Origin: an uncultured Adlercreutzia sp.
Lineage (GTDB): Bacteria > Actinomycetota > Coriobacteriia > Coriobacteriales > Eggerthellaceae
Direction: 5' to 3'
DNA: 64,000 nucleotides
Assembly (NCBI RefSeq): GCF_958431955.1
Contig: NZ_CAUASN010000001.1
Span: forward strand, 62,001-126,000
In this document: positions 43,477 to 52,192 of the stretch, in pieces
Position numbering within the stretch: position 1 is the stretch's first letter
Layout of the letters: every line of letters begins with the position of its first letter
Notes under the pieces: model-generated
What the model saw: only the letters and a program-made list of their open reading frames with translations
What the model was told of the DNA's origin: nothing
Databases searched by the model: none
Made by a program: the position numbers and the translations under genes

Positions 43477-44651
43477 ACGATTCCCGCCTCATAGCCGCCG
43501 CCGACGAGTTCGGCACGCCGCTGTACGTGTTCGACGAGGAGCCCCTGCGCGAGCGCGTGGCGCTTCTGGAGGACGTGCTCGGCCCGCGCGCGACGCTGTG
43601 CTTCGCCGTGAAGGCGAACCCGCTCGCCATCCCCCTCATCAGCCCCTACGTGCACCGCTTCGAGGTGTGCTCGCCCGGCGAGCTGCGCATCTGCCAGAAC
43701 GTCGGCGTGCCGGCCGGAGAGATCGTGCTGTCGGGCGTGGCCAAGGACGAGGCGCTCATCCGCGGGCTTCTGGACGCGGGCGCCGAGGTGCACCGCTACA
43801 CGGTGGAGTCGCGCCGCCAGTTCGACATGCTGCTGGAGCTGGCCCGCGAGTACGCGCGTCCCCTCCCGCTGCTGCTGCGCCTGACCTGCGGCAGCCAATT
43901 CGGCATGGACGAGGCCGACATCCGCGCCATCATCGCCGAGCACGGGAGCGACCCGGCGGTGGACATCTGGGGCATCCAGCAGTTCTCCGGCACCCAGAAG
44001 ACCTCGCTGCGCCGGGTTGAGCGCGAGCTCGCCCGCGCCGATGCGCTCATGGAGGCTCTCGCCGCCGACTACGGCTTCGCCTGCCGGGAGTTCGAGTACG
44101 GCCCCGGGCTGCCCGCCGACTACTTCGCCGAGGAGGATCCCGCGGCGATGCGCGAGCACTTGGAAGGTCTGGCGGCGCGCCTGGACGCCATGGCGTTTGA
44201 GGGGCCCGTCACGTTGGAGATCGGCCGCGGTCTGGTGGCCTGGTGCGGTACTTACCTCACCCGCGTGGTGGATGCCAAGCGCAACCTCGGCGTGAACTAC
44301 GCCATCGTGGACGGCGGCATCCACCACATCACCTACTACGGCGGCGGCCTGGGCATGAAGGCGTGGCCCGCCCGCCAGCTGGCCGCGCCCGACGAGCCTG
44401 TGGAGGACTGGACGATCTGCGGATCGCTGTGCACCACCAACGACATCCTCATGAAGGCGATGCCGGTGGCGGGCCTTGCGCCGGGAACCCTCCTCGCCTT
44501 CGAGAAGGCCGGCGCCTACTGCATGACCGAGGGCGTGGCGCTGCTGCTGTCGCGCGATCTGCCCGCCGTGGCCTTCGCCTGCGCCGACGGCTCGGTGCGC
44601 CTGGCGCGCGAGGCCTTGCGCACCGACCCGCTGAACACCCCGCTGACCTAA
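43473..44651 (+). CDS. PLP-dependent fold-III decarboxylase (LysA/ornithine decarboxylase-like)
   Basis: A 392-residue enzyme of the alanine racemase-like PLP fold. The PLP lysine is in CFAVKANPLAI (about 48), followed by FEVCSPGE. The phosphate/substrate region EIGRGLVAWCGTYLTRV resembles the EPGR motif of diaminopimelate decarboxylase with Pro replaced by Ile. The active-site Cys region is TICGSLCTTNDIL, and KAGAYCMTEG matches the GAY motif. The start overlaps the ligase stop. Its position between an adenylation enzyme and a carrier protein recalls the ligase/decarboxylase/carrier sets near exosortase systems. Substrate is inferred to be an amino acid or derivative used by this pathway, not lysine synthesis. 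Confidence 0.85.
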   Translation: MNDSRLIAAADEFGTPLYVFDEEPLRERVALLEDVLGPRATLCFAVKANPLAIPLISPYVHRFEVCSPGELRICQNVGVPAGEIVLSGVAKDEALIRGLLDAGAEVHRYTVESRRQFDMLLELAREYARPLPLLLRLTCGSQFGMDEADIRAIIAEHGSDPAVDIWGIQQFSGTQKTSLRRVERELARADALMEALAADYGFACREFEYGPGLPADYFAEEDPAAMREHLEGLAARLDAMAFEGPVTLEIGRGLVAWCGTYLTRVVDAKRNLGVNYAIVDGGIHHITYYGGGLGMKAWPARQLAAPDEPVEDWTICGSLCTTNDILMKAMPVAGLAPGTLLAFEKAGAYCMTEGVALLLSRDLPAVAFACADGSVRLAREALRTDPLNTPLT

Positions 44652-44736
44652 GGGTACCCCGCGCCGGGCCCTGCCGCCCCGCAGCCCGGCGCCGACGATA
44701 CGACCGACGAACTGCTTCGAGAAAGGACGAGCAACC

Positions 44737-44982
44737 ATGGAGGAACGCGAGACGATTCTGGAGATCTTGGACGAGCTGGCGCCTGGCGCCGATGTGGAGG
44801 GCTGCACCACCCTGGTGGACGACCGCGTGCTGGACTCCCTCACCATCGTGGCCCTGGTGGCCGAGCTCGAGGATGCCTTCGACATCACCATTCCCGCCGT
44901 GGAGGTGGTGGTGGAGAACTTCAACTCCGTGGACGGCCTGACGGCCATGGTGCAGCGCCTCGTCGAGGACCAGCTCGACTAG
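44737..44982 (+). CDS. DltC-like acyl/aminoacyl carrier protein
   Basis: An 81-residue carrier protein. The phosphopantetheine attachment Ser is in DDRVLDSLTIVALV (about residue 34), preceded by acidic helix I and followed by the usual helix II. The N-terminus is MEERETILEILDELAP. The ATG follows AGAAAGGACG. It should carry the activated group as a thioester from the ligase to the MBOAT protein, as DltC does for D-alanine. Confidence 0.88.
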   Translation: MEERETILEILDELAPGADVEGCTTLVDDRVLDSLTIVALVAELEDAFDITIPAVEVVVENFNSVDGLTAMVQRLVEDQLD

Positions 44983-45012
44983 CCTTCAAGACGGGAACGA
45001 CGCACTAGACCT

Positions 45013-46617
45013 ATGACCTCATACTTCTCCTTTATATTCCTGGCGGCCTTCCTGCCCGTCGTGGTGGTGCTGTACGCCGTCACGCCGCGCCGCGCGCGCT
45101 GGGCGGTGCTGCTGGTCGCCAGCTACGTGTTCTTCTTCTGGCTCTCCCGCGAGCTGATACTGGCGCTTGTGGCGTCCACACTCTCCATCTACGCCTCCGG
45201 CCTCGGCTTGGGCGCGCTTATCGATCGGCGCCAGGCGGCCGTGAAGGCGGCGAAGTCGGGCAAGCGCGAGATTCGCGCCGCCTACGCCCGCAAGATGAAG
45301 CTCGTGATGGCCGCGGGCCTGCTCGTGAACTTCGGGCTGCTGGCCGCCTTCAAGTACCTGCACTTCTTCGCCTCGGTGATCGACGGGGCCTTGGGGGTGT
45401 TCGGCATCGTGCTGAACACCGAACTGCCCGTGTGGGCCGCTCCCATCGGCATCTCGTTCTACACGCTCATGGCCGGTTCCTACCTGATCGACGTGTACCG
45501 CGGCACGGTGCAAGCCGACAGGAACCTCGGCCGCGTGGCGCTGTTCCTCGGCTTCTTCCCGCAGATCATGGAAGGCCCCATCTGCCGCTACGGGCAGACG
45601 GCCGACCAGCTCATGGCCGGCGCCCCGGTCACTCGCGCGAACCTGTACGCGGGCACGCTGCGCATGCTGTGGGGCCTGGGGAAGAAGATGATCGTGGCCG
45701 ACCGCCTGAACGCCTTCGTGAAGCCGGTGTTTTCCGACTACACCGCCTACGACGGGGGCATCATCGCCCTGGGCGCGGTGCTCTACACCGTGCAGCTGTA
45801 CTGCGACTTCTCGGGCACCATGGACGTGGCCCTCGGCATGGGCCGCATCTTCGGGGTGTCGCTGCCGGAGAACTTCCGCCAGCCCTTCTTCTCGCGCACG
45901 GCAGCCGGGTTCTGGCAGCGCTGGCACATCACGCTGGGAACGTGGCTGCGCGACTACATCTACTACCCGGTGTCGCTTTCCAAGCCGCTGAAGAAGCTCA
46001 CGAGCAAGGCGCGCAAGTGCTTCGGCAACCGCTACGGGCCGCTTCTGGCCTCGTCGGCCGCGCTGTTCTGCGTGTGGTTCGGCAACGGCCTGTGGCACGG
46101 CGCCGGCAGCCAGTACATCTTCTTCGGCCTGTACTACTTCGTGCTCATCGTGGCGGGAAGCCTCATCGAGCCCACCGCCGTCCGCCTGGCCGAGCGCGCG
46201 GGCATCAGCCGCGACTCGGCGGGCTACCGCGCCTTCCAGATCGCGCGCACGCTCGTGGTCATCGTGGTGGGCGAGCTGTTCTTCCGGGCCGAGGGTCTCG
46301 ATGCGGGCCTCGCCATGTTCGGCGCCATGGTATGCGACTTCAACCCGGCGTCGCTCGTAGACGGGTCGGTTTTTGGAGTTGGTGTCAGCGGCATCGGTTT
46401 GGACGGCCACGACCTGGCCATTGTGCTAGCATTCGTTGTCCTCATGCTGGTGGTGGGCCTCATCCGCGAGCGCGACGTGTCCATCACCGAGCGCGTGGCG
46501 GCCTGGCCGCTGCCCGCGCGCTGGGCGTTGTGGTACGCGCTGTTCTTCGCCGTGATCATCTTCGGGGCCTACGGCACGGCCTATGCGCCGGTTGACCCGA
46601 TGTACGCCCAGTTCTAG
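45013..46617 (+). CDS. MBOAT O-acyltransferase (DltB/AlgI-like)
   Basis: A 534-residue polytopic membrane protein of the MBOAT family. The hydrophobic N-terminus is MTSYFSFIFLAAFLPVVVVLYAVTP. Family segments include ISFYTLMAGSYLIDVYRG, FFPQIMEGPICRYGQ, LYCDFSGTMDVALGMGRIFG, RWHITLGTWLRDYIYYPVSL and the catalytic His in NGLWHGAGSQYIFFGLYYF. It should transfer the carrier-bound group across or at the membrane toward a surface acceptor. It starts 30 bases after the carrier gene, and the SGNH-protein gene follows directly. Confidence 0.9.
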   Translation: MTSYFSFIFLAAFLPVVVVLYAVTPRRARWAVLLVASYVFFFWLSRELILALVASTLSIYASGLGLGALIDRRQAAVKAAKSGKREIRAAYARKMKLVMAAGLLVNFGLLAAFKYLHFFASVIDGALGVFGIVLNTELPVWAAPIGISFYTLMAGSYLIDVYRGTVQADRNLGRVALFLGFFPQIMEGPICRYGQTADQLMAGAPVTRANLYAGTLRMLWGLGKKMIVADRLNAFVKPVFSDYTAYDGGIIALGAVLYTVQLYCDFSGTMDVALGMGRIFGVSLPENFRQPFFSRTAAGFWQRWHITLGTWLRDYIYYPVSLSKPLKKLTSKARKCFGNRYGPLLASSAALFCVWFGNGLWHGAGSQYIFFGLYYFVLIVAGSLIEPTAVRLAERAGISRDSAGYRAFQIARTLVVIVVGELFFRAEGLDAGLAMFGAMVCDFNPASLVDGSVFGVGVSGIGLDGHDLAIVLAFVVLMLVVGLIRERDVSITERVAAWPLPARWALWYALFFAVIIFGAYGTAYAPVDPMYAQF

Positions 46618-46656
46618 CTGGTGAAACGCACCCGATACGCACAAAGGAAGCTTTCG

Positions 46657-47883
46657 TTGAACGAAGAGAAGCACACAGAGAAGACCGAGACGGCCGTAAG
46701 CGCGGTGGAGGAGTCCACGGCGCCTGCGGCCGACGCCGCCGCGGCCCGCGCCGAGGGAATCGCCCCCGATACCGCCGCCGCGCCCACCGACGGGGCCGAG
46801 CCCCTCTCCGCCGAGCCGGCGGCCCTGCATGGCGCGGCCCGCTGGCGTTCGCTGGGCAAGAGCCTCGCTGCGGGCGTGGCGTTCGTGCTGGTGGGGCTGC
46901 TCCTGCTGTACGGCGCCTCGCGTATCTTCGAGCCCAAGAGCAACGGCAACATCGGCGGTGTGAAGGCGGCCCATGTGGCGGCCAACGGCTTTCTCGGCGA
47001 GGCGCGGGACAGCCTCGATGCCCTGTTCATCGGCGACTCGGAGACCTACAGCGCCATCTCTCCCGTGGAGATTTGGAAGGACGCGGGCGCGGCCACCTAC
47101 ACCTGCGCCATCGGCGGCCAGAACCTCACCTACAGCCGCACCCTGCTCGAGCGGGCGCTGTCGGTGCAGAAGCCGCGCGTGGTGATGATCGAGGGCAACT
47201 CCCTGTTCAGGTCCTTCGACGAGAACAAGCTGCTGAAGAGCACCATTAAGGACATGTTCCCCATCTTCGAGCGCCACGACCGCTGGAAGGCGCTCACACT
47301 GCGCGACTTCGTCGGCGAGACGGAGAACGATCATGTGGACGACATGAAGGGCTTCCGCATGAAGTGGGCGCAGAACCCCGCCGACGCGAGCGCCTACATG
47401 GAGCCGACCGATGCCGTGGCCGAGGTGCCCGAGCTGACCAAATCGGTGCTCGCGGAGATGCGGGACATGTGCCGCGAGGCGGGCAGCGAGCTTGTCATCG
47501 TGGCCACGCCGAGCACCAAGTGCTGGTACACGTCGCGGCACAACGGGGCCCAGGCGGCCGCCGACGAGCTCGGCATCGACTTCATCGACCTGAACACGGG
47601 CGAGGACGCCGTGGCCATCGACTGGGATACCGACACGCGCGATGCCGGCGACCACCTGAACTTCCGCGGCGCGGTGAAGGTGTCCCGCGCGCTGGCCGAC
47701 ATCCTGCATGATCGCTACGGCGCGCCCGACCACCGCGGGGACGCGGCCTACGCCGAGGACTGGGGCCGCGCGGTGCGCCACCACGACCGCATGGTGGAGA
47801 AGGGCACGGCCATCGCGCCGGTTGGCAAGCCGGGCGACGCCATCACCCTGGCCGAGCTGCCGCCCCTGTACTACCCGTCCTAA
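46657..47883 (+). CDS. SGNH/DltD-like membrane-anchored acyltransferase partner
   Basis: About 408 residues if started at TTG 46657, preferred because AAAGGAAG lies six bases upstream. A GTG at 46621 is in frame but has no ribosome site. After an acidic/Ala-rich N-terminus a single transmembrane helix lies at about 70-90 (AAGVAFVLVGLLLLYGAS). The extracytoplasmic domain has an SGNH-type nucleophile motif, FIGDSETYS. It ends with DAGDHLNFRGA, which can supply the Asp-His pair. This architecture matches DltD and AlgX-type partners that receive the group from the MBOAT protein and acylate a wall or surface polymer. Confidence 0.8.
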   Translation: MNEEKHTEKTETAVSAVEESTAPAADAAAARAEGIAPDTAAAPTDGAEPLSAEPAALHGAARWRSLGKSLAAGVAFVLVGLLLLYGASRIFEPKSNGNIGGVKAAHVAANGFLGEARDSLDALFIGDSETYSAISPVEIWKDAGAATYTCAIGGQNLTYSRTLLERALSVQKPRVVMIEGNSLFRSFDENKLLKSTIKDMFPIFERHDRWKALTLRDFVGETENDHVDDMKGFRMKWAQNPADASAYMEPTDAVAEVPELTKSVLAEMRDMCREAGSELVIVATPSTKCWYTSRHNGAQAAADELGIDFIDLNTGEDAVAIDWDTDTRDAGDHLNFRGAVKVSRALADILHDRYGAPDHRGDAAYAEDWGRAVRHHDRMVEKGTAIAPVGKPGDAITLAELPPLYYPS

Positions 47884-47895
47884 GGCCGGCCCGCC

Positions 47896-48423
47896 GTGTC
47901 CTCCCCGCTGAAACCCGGTGCCGCCGAGCGCTACGCGTCGCGCATGGCCGCGCTGCGCCAGAGCCCCGTTGCGGCTGCGGCGCTCGTGGGCGCGAACCGC
48001 GTGCTCACCGTGCTGTTCTACGTCGCCTTCGCGTTGCTCCTCGTCCTTGTGGCCCTGGGCGACCCGTGGCGCGTCCTGCCCGTGGCCCTCGTCCCCGCGG
48101 CCGCCTTCGTGCTGGTGAGCGCCGCCCGCAAGGGCATGAACGAGCCGCGGCCCTACGAGGTGTTCGGCACCGACCCGCTCATCGCCCGCGAGGGAGCCGG
48201 CTGCTCGTTTCCCTCGCGCCACGCCTTCTCGGCCTTCGCCATCGCCGTCAGCTGGCTTGTGGCGAGCGTGCCCGTGGCTTGCGGGCTTATCGCCTGCGCC
48301 TGCGCCCTGGCCTGGTGCCGGGTACTCGGCGGCGTGCACTTCCCCCGCGATGTGGTGGCCGGCGCGGCCGCCGGCATCGCGGCGGGCGTGGCAACCTGCG
48401 CCCTGGCTATTCCGCTGATCTAG
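47896..48423 (+). CDS. PAP2-family membrane phosphatase
   Basis: A 175-residue membrane protein with the PAP2 signature in three parts: KGMNEPRPYEVFG, SFPSRHAFSAFA and CRVLGGVHFPRDVVAG, the last two with the catalytic histidines. Relatives dephosphorylate undecaprenyl pyrophosphate, phosphatidylglycerophosphate or similar lipids. The start is GTG 47896, twelve bases after the SGNH gene, with a weak ribosome site, so it is probably read with that operon. A lipid-phosphatase fits a surface-polymer pathway. Its stop shares CTAG with the convergent XRE gene. Confidence 0.8.
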   Translation: MSSPLKPGAAERYASRMAALRQSPVAAAALVGANRVLTVLFYVAFALLLVLVALGDPWRVLPVALVPAAAFVLVSAARKGMNEPRPYEVFGTDPLIAREGAGCSFPSRHAFSAFAIAVSWLVASVPVACGLIACACALAWCRVLGGVHFPRDVVAGAAAGIAAGVATCALAIPLI

Positions 48424-48827
48424 CGGGTGCTCGGCGGTACGGCCGGACGGGCCGCCGTGACAGCTGCCCTCTCTTCGCGTCCTTCGATCGCCGCCTCCTG
48501 GACTGCAGCGGCGCGGACCTTTCCCCGTTCCTTTCCAACGGCCGTCTCCAAGGGCGCCTGCGTGCCCGTGCCGAACTCCTCAGCCACCCGCCGCTGCCTC
48601 TCGCGCAGCCCGGCCGCCTGGGCGCGGGTGAGGAAGCACTGCGGCCCGAGGCCCAACACGAGGCACAATTGCATGAACTCGTCGGTGCGCATGGTACGGC
48701 CCCGGCGCAGCACGTACCACAGGCGCTTGCCGTCGATGCCGCATCGCCGCGCCAGCTCGGCGATGCTCATGCCCCGCTCCTGCCGGGCGAATTCGATTCT
48801 CTGCGTGATGAGGTCTGCGTAATCCAT
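48420..48827 (-). CDS. XRE-family helix-turn-helix regulator
   Basis: A 135-residue protein. The ATG at 48827 follows AAAGGAAC; an open frame continues upstream but has no ribosome site. Residues 1-65 form an HTH_XRE domain (RIEFARQERGMSIAELARRCGIDGKRLWYVLRRGRTM). The C-terminal half is Ala/Arg/Glu-rich with no known domain. It converges with the PAP2 gene, overlapping by four bases. Its targets are unknown; the dlt-like operon and the LPQTG gene are the nearest candidates. Confidence 0.75.
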   Translation of the reverse strand: MDYADLITQRIEFARQERGMSIAELARRCGIDGKRLWYVLRRGRTMRTDEFMQLCLVLGLGPQCFLTRAQAAGLRERQRRVAEEFGTGTQAPLETAVGKERGKVRAAAVQEAAIEGREERAAVTAARPAVPPSTR

Positions 48828-49134
48828 AAAGTTCCTTTCTCCAGTTTGCCGTGCGACGGTCGCCAGACCATTATGGAAGCCCCTCTTCCCGAAAGCGGAT
48901 TTGCAGATGATGAGCGGGAAACTCCTGTATAGCGAAACCGTGGAGCGGGCGTGGGCGCAGCATGGGGAATGGCCGTTGCGGGAGGCTTCCTCGTTGCCGC
49001 CGCGACGGCGGGCGGAAATATTTGGTACAACGTGTCCCGCAAAAAAGTCTAGTACTTTGCTGGAATTACTGAGTGAGGGATTTTGATGAGGGGATGGGGC
49101 GCTCGAGTGGGCCTGTTCCCGGAAATGAGGATAG
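48828..49134. other. divergent intergenic region between XRE gene and LPQTG protein
   Basis: 307 bases, A/T-richer near 49010-49090. I see no convincing promoter hexamers at standard spacing and no gene. GAGGAT just before 49135 is the ribosome site of the LPQTG gene. Confidence 0.4.
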
Positions 49135-50445
49135 ATGAGAAAGCACGTATCGGGCTTCGCTTCGCAGATGCTCCGCGGGGGAGCTGTGGCCCTGGCGGCG
49201 GCGCTGGCTCTCAGCGGGGGCATGCCCACTTCCCTGGCCTGGGCCTCGGTCGTGGAAGACGAACGGACGGCCCTCGAGCAGCCGGCGACTTCCGCAGGGG
49301 ACGAGCCGGCGACTTCCGCAGGGGACGAGCCGGCGGCTCCTGCGTCGCCGGGCCCGGCCGCCGGGGAGGTGCCGCCGGTCTCCGTCGAGGAAGGGCCGGC
49401 GCCTGAGGGCGCGAAGGCCGGCGAGGCCACCTCGCTGACGCTTTCCGTGTACGAGATCGTCTTCTACGACGACCCGTCCTTCGATGAGCCGGGCGGCCTG
49501 CGCCTGATGGAGACGAAGGTGGTCGACGGGCTGAAGGCGGGCGAGACCGTCGATCTGTGGAACTACGTGGAGATGCGCGACGACTTCTTTTTCTTCGACG
49601 GCTGGCCGCGCTACATCACGTTGAGCGAGAACCCCGAGGAGAACCACGCCCAGCTGCACTATATGCGCTCGAAGAGCCCGAGTGTTGTCAACTACTACCT
49701 CGTGGGAGAGGCGAGCGCCGCGCCGCTGGCGAAGGACGTTCCGATTATCGGCGACGTGGCCGGGGTGCCGGTCTCCTTCTGGAAGATGGGCTCGTACCAG
49801 GTGCAGAGCCTGCCGCTGGGAGCCCAGATCGCGAGCGAGCAGTGCGCGGTGGATTTGGACGGGCTGGTGTACCTTGATGCGGACAAGGATTCCATCGCGG
49901 TGGAGCCTCTGGCGGCTGCCAACGAGATCAACCTCTTCTATACGGTGGATACGGCTACGACCCTTCCCGACGATGCGCCGGTGGAAGACGCGCCTGGGGC
50001 CGACCAGCCCGGTGCGGGCACAGAGGGCGATGTCGGCGCCGAGGGCGGCGCGGGCGATGCCGGCGCGGGCGATGCCGGCGATTCGGGCGTTGAGGGCGGC
50101 ACTGGCTCCGGCTCCGGCTCTGGTGCAGAGGAGGGGGCGGGTTCCCCCTCCGGCGACGCATCCCAGGAAGGAGGCGCTTCTGGGGGCCCGGCTGCGGGCG
50201 GAGCCGACGAGGGGCCGTCCGCCGGCAATGAGGAGGCGGCCCGGCCCGACGCGGGCGGGGACGACACCCCGACGGTCGTCATCGAGGACGAGCTGTCTCC
50301 GCTCGCCCCGGCCCGCGAGAAAGCGGCCGCCCTTCCCCAGACCGGCGACGGGGCCGGCGCCTTCGCGGGGCTGCTCGCGGCGGCTGCCGGGGCGGGTGCC
50401 CTTGCCCTCACAGCCCGCGGCGCGTTGCCTCGACGAGGTCGATAA
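49135..50445 (+). CDS. LPQTG-anchored surface protein
   Basis: A 436-residue sortase substrate. The signal peptide (about 1-38, ending SLAWAS) is followed by a short tandem repeat (PATSAGDE twice). A folded region at about 100-270 begins SLTLSVYEIVFYDDPSF and contains paired aromatic segments (LWNYVEMRDDFFFFDGWPRYITL). A Gly/Ala/Asp/Ser-rich stalk spans about 275-390. LPQTG (about 400), a hydrophobic helix and RRGR complete the sorting signal. This canonical LPXTG motif contrasts with LAQTG in the three other adhesins, so a different sortase may handle it. Its 3' end overlaps the convergent LuxR gene by 38 bases. Function unknown, probably surface exposed. Confidence 0.8.
   Translation: MRKHVSGFASQMLRGGAVALAAALALSGGMPTSLAWASVVEDERTALEQPATSAGDEPATSAGDEPAAPASPGPAAGEVPPVSVEEGPAPEGAKAGEATSLTLSVYEIVFYDDPSFDEPGGLRLMETKVVDGLKAGETVDLWNYVEMRDDFFFFDGWPRYITLSENPEENHAQLHYMRSKSPSVVNYYLVGEASAAPLAKDVPIIGDVAGVPVSFWKMGSYQVQSLPLGAQIASEQCAVDLDGLVYLDADKDSIAVEPLAAANEINLFYTVDTATTLPDDAPVEDAPGADQPGAGTEGDVGAEGGAGDAGAGDAGDSGVEGGTGSGSGSGAEEGAGSPSGDASQEGGASGGPAAGGADEGPSAGNEEAARPDAGGDDTPTVVIEDELSPLAPAREKAAALPQTGDGAGAFAGLLAAAAGAGALALTARGALPRRGR
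49281..49335 (+). repeat. 24-base tandem repeat, two full copies
   Basis: Unit 49281-49304 repeats exactly at 49305-49328, then a partial third copy begins. It encodes PATSAGDE twice; because 24 is a multiple of three, copy change would not shift the frame. Confidence 0.8.
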
Positions 50446-51994
50446 CCTCCTGCTTGCCGTGGACGCCGAGCTTCGCGTACACGTTGCGCACGTGCATCTT
50501 CACGGTGTTGCGTGAGAGGACGAACTTCTCTTCCATGAAGGCCAGATCGCGGCCTTGGGCGAGCTGCTCGAGCACCTCGCTCTCGCGGGGCGTGAGCTTC
50601 CAGGTGTCGGCGAGCACGGAGCAGGGGACCGTCCAGTACCGCTCACCCTCGAGGCTCGGCGGCTCTGCTGGGGAATCGTCAGGTGCCCCCTCGGGGGTTT
50701 CTGCGGGGGCTGCCGATGCCTGCGCGGCAGTCTGCGCGAGAGGTGAGGCGTCCCCGGGCGCGATGAGGGCCGTGGTCGCCTCCGATGCGAGGGGGCCCGC
50801 TTGAGCCGCCGCATCCGCGCGGCCTGCGGCGAAGGGAGGCGTGTCCTGGGAGAAGAAGAGTACCATGACCAGGTAGACGAACACCATGGCGAGAGAGGCG
50901 GCCTGCATTGCGTGGGGGTTTGCCTCCGCGCCTCCCGCGGTGACGGCCACGAGGACAGCCCCCGCGAGATGGCCGATGACGGCGAGGAGCCTCATGAGGG
51001 CGGCGACGCGCAGGGGGCGCGGCTGCTCGCGTACCGCTTCGGCCGACATGACCCAGATGAGGGCCTCGAACAGGGCACACCCGATGCCGGCGAGCGCCGG
51101 CGCGAGGACGGGGGAGGCAAGCCAGAGCAGGGGGCGAAGAAGGAAGCCCGCTGCCACGCAGACAATGGCGCCGCGGTACAGGTCGCCGACGGCGAGGGGG
51201 AGCCGCATGCCCACCACTACACCGACCGCAACGAGGACGATGAGGGCCGCACCGAGGCTCACCGAGTCGTCGGGCGCCCCGCCTCCGCGCAGAAAACCGA
51301 GCAGCAGCGCGGTAACGGTAATGCCGATGGCAATGCGCCCCAGCGCCTTGCGGGGCAAGGGCGCCGCTGCCAATGCGGTGCCGGACTCAGAGGCCTCGGG
51401 AAAGTTGGGACGACGGCGGATGAGCTCGGCGATGCCCGCGCTGGCGCAGGCAAGGCACAGGCTGCCGCCGCCGAGCAGGAGGGCCGCACCTGCGCCGCTG
51501 GCCTCGGCGAGCCCGTCGAGCACTGCGTTCAGGGCGAAGGCCCCGGCCATGCCGATGGTACCGGCCCGTAGGGAAGTGGCGCCGTCGAGCCGGGCGAACA
51601 GCAGGAGGAGCGCCACACTGAGAAGGGGTCCGATGCACTTCATGAGGAAGGCGCAGACGACGGCCCCGGCCTCGGTGTGCCCCGCGCCGACTGCCATACC
51701 GGCCAGACCGAGGGCGAACAGCAGGCACCCGACGATGATGAAGCGGTTGAGCAGGCGTCGGCGGCGCGGCGTGCCGAGGGTGAGCCCGTGAGGGCCGCGA
51801 CCCCAGCGCCAGGCGAAGGCGAGCGCGAGGCTGTAGGTGAGAAGCGAGAAGAAGCGGATGGAGAGGTAGCCGCCCGGAAGCGAGACGAGCTGGAGGGTGG
51901 CCCCGTCGCAGGACCACACGCCGGCGAACATGAGGAGCAGGCAGCCGCCGGAGAGAGCCGGAGTGCTCGGGCGCGGCGATGCGATTCGATCCAT
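50408..51994 (-). CDS. membrane-anchored LuxR-type transcriptional regulator
   Basis: A 528-residue protein with about ten to twelve predicted membrane helices filling residues 1-400. A Pro/Ala-rich linker (about 400-450) and a C-terminal LuxR/GerE HTH domain follow (TPRESEVLEQLAQGRDLAFMEEKFVLSRNTVKMHVRNVYAKLGV). The ATG at 51994 follows GGAAGGGG; a GTG two codons earlier is too close to the ribosome site. This architecture is common in Eggerthellaceae, often next to a regulated reductase or transporter. Here the convergent neighbour is a surface protein and the upstream one a methionine transporter. Confidence 0.85.
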   Translation of the reverse strand: MDRIASPRPSTPALSGGCLLLMFAGVWSCDGATLQLVSLPGGYLSIRFFSLLTYSLALAFAWRWGRGPHGLTLGTPRRRRLLNRFIIVGCLLFALGLAGMAVGAGHTEAGAVVCAFLMKCIGPLLSVALLLLFARLDGATSLRAGTIGMAGAFALNAVLDGLAEASGAGAALLLGGGSLCLACASAGIAELIRRRPNFPEASESGTALAAAPLPRKALGRIAIGITVTALLLGFLRGGGAPDDSVSLGAALIVLVAVGVVVGMRLPLAVGDLYRGAIVCVAAGFLLRPLLWLASPVLAPALAGIGCALFEALIWVMSAEAVREQPRPLRVAALMRLLAVIGHLAGAVLVAVTAGGAEANPHAMQAASLAMVFVYLVMVLFFSQDTPPFAAGRADAAAQAGPLASEATTALIAPGDASPLAQTAAQASAAPAETPEGAPDDSPAEPPSLEGERYWTVPCSVLADTWKLTPRESEVLEQLAQGRDLAFMEEKFVLSRNTVKMHVRNVYAKLGVHGKQEVIDLVEATRRGL

Positions 51995-52131
51995 GGGCAC
52001 CCCTTCCCGGCCTTCCTGAACTGGTAATAGTGAAGCTTGCGGGTCAAGTATAGGGGATTTCCCGACAAAAACACCCTTGATGGGTGTGGTCGTTACCAGG
52101 CGTTTTCGTCATGATAAAGGAGCACTGCGGA

Positions 52132-52160
52132 ACCCGGCGCCAATGCCTCTGGCGCCGGGT
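52132..52160 (-). terminator. terminator-like hairpin after metQ
   Basis: ACCCGGCGCC (52132-52141) pairs with GGCGCCGGGT (52151-52160), about 30 bases past the metQ stop. No T-run directly follows on the minus strand. Confidence 0.5.
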
Positions 52161-52192
52161 CGCTTGGTGCTTGGGGCCGTTTTAGCGGGAGC

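Noticed and set aside
41860..44982. Straight annotation as dltA and dltC with lysA
   Set aside because: The PLP enzyme overlaps the ligase and sits inside the operon, and the ligase specificity for D-alanine is not shown by its motifs, so gene symbols were withheld.
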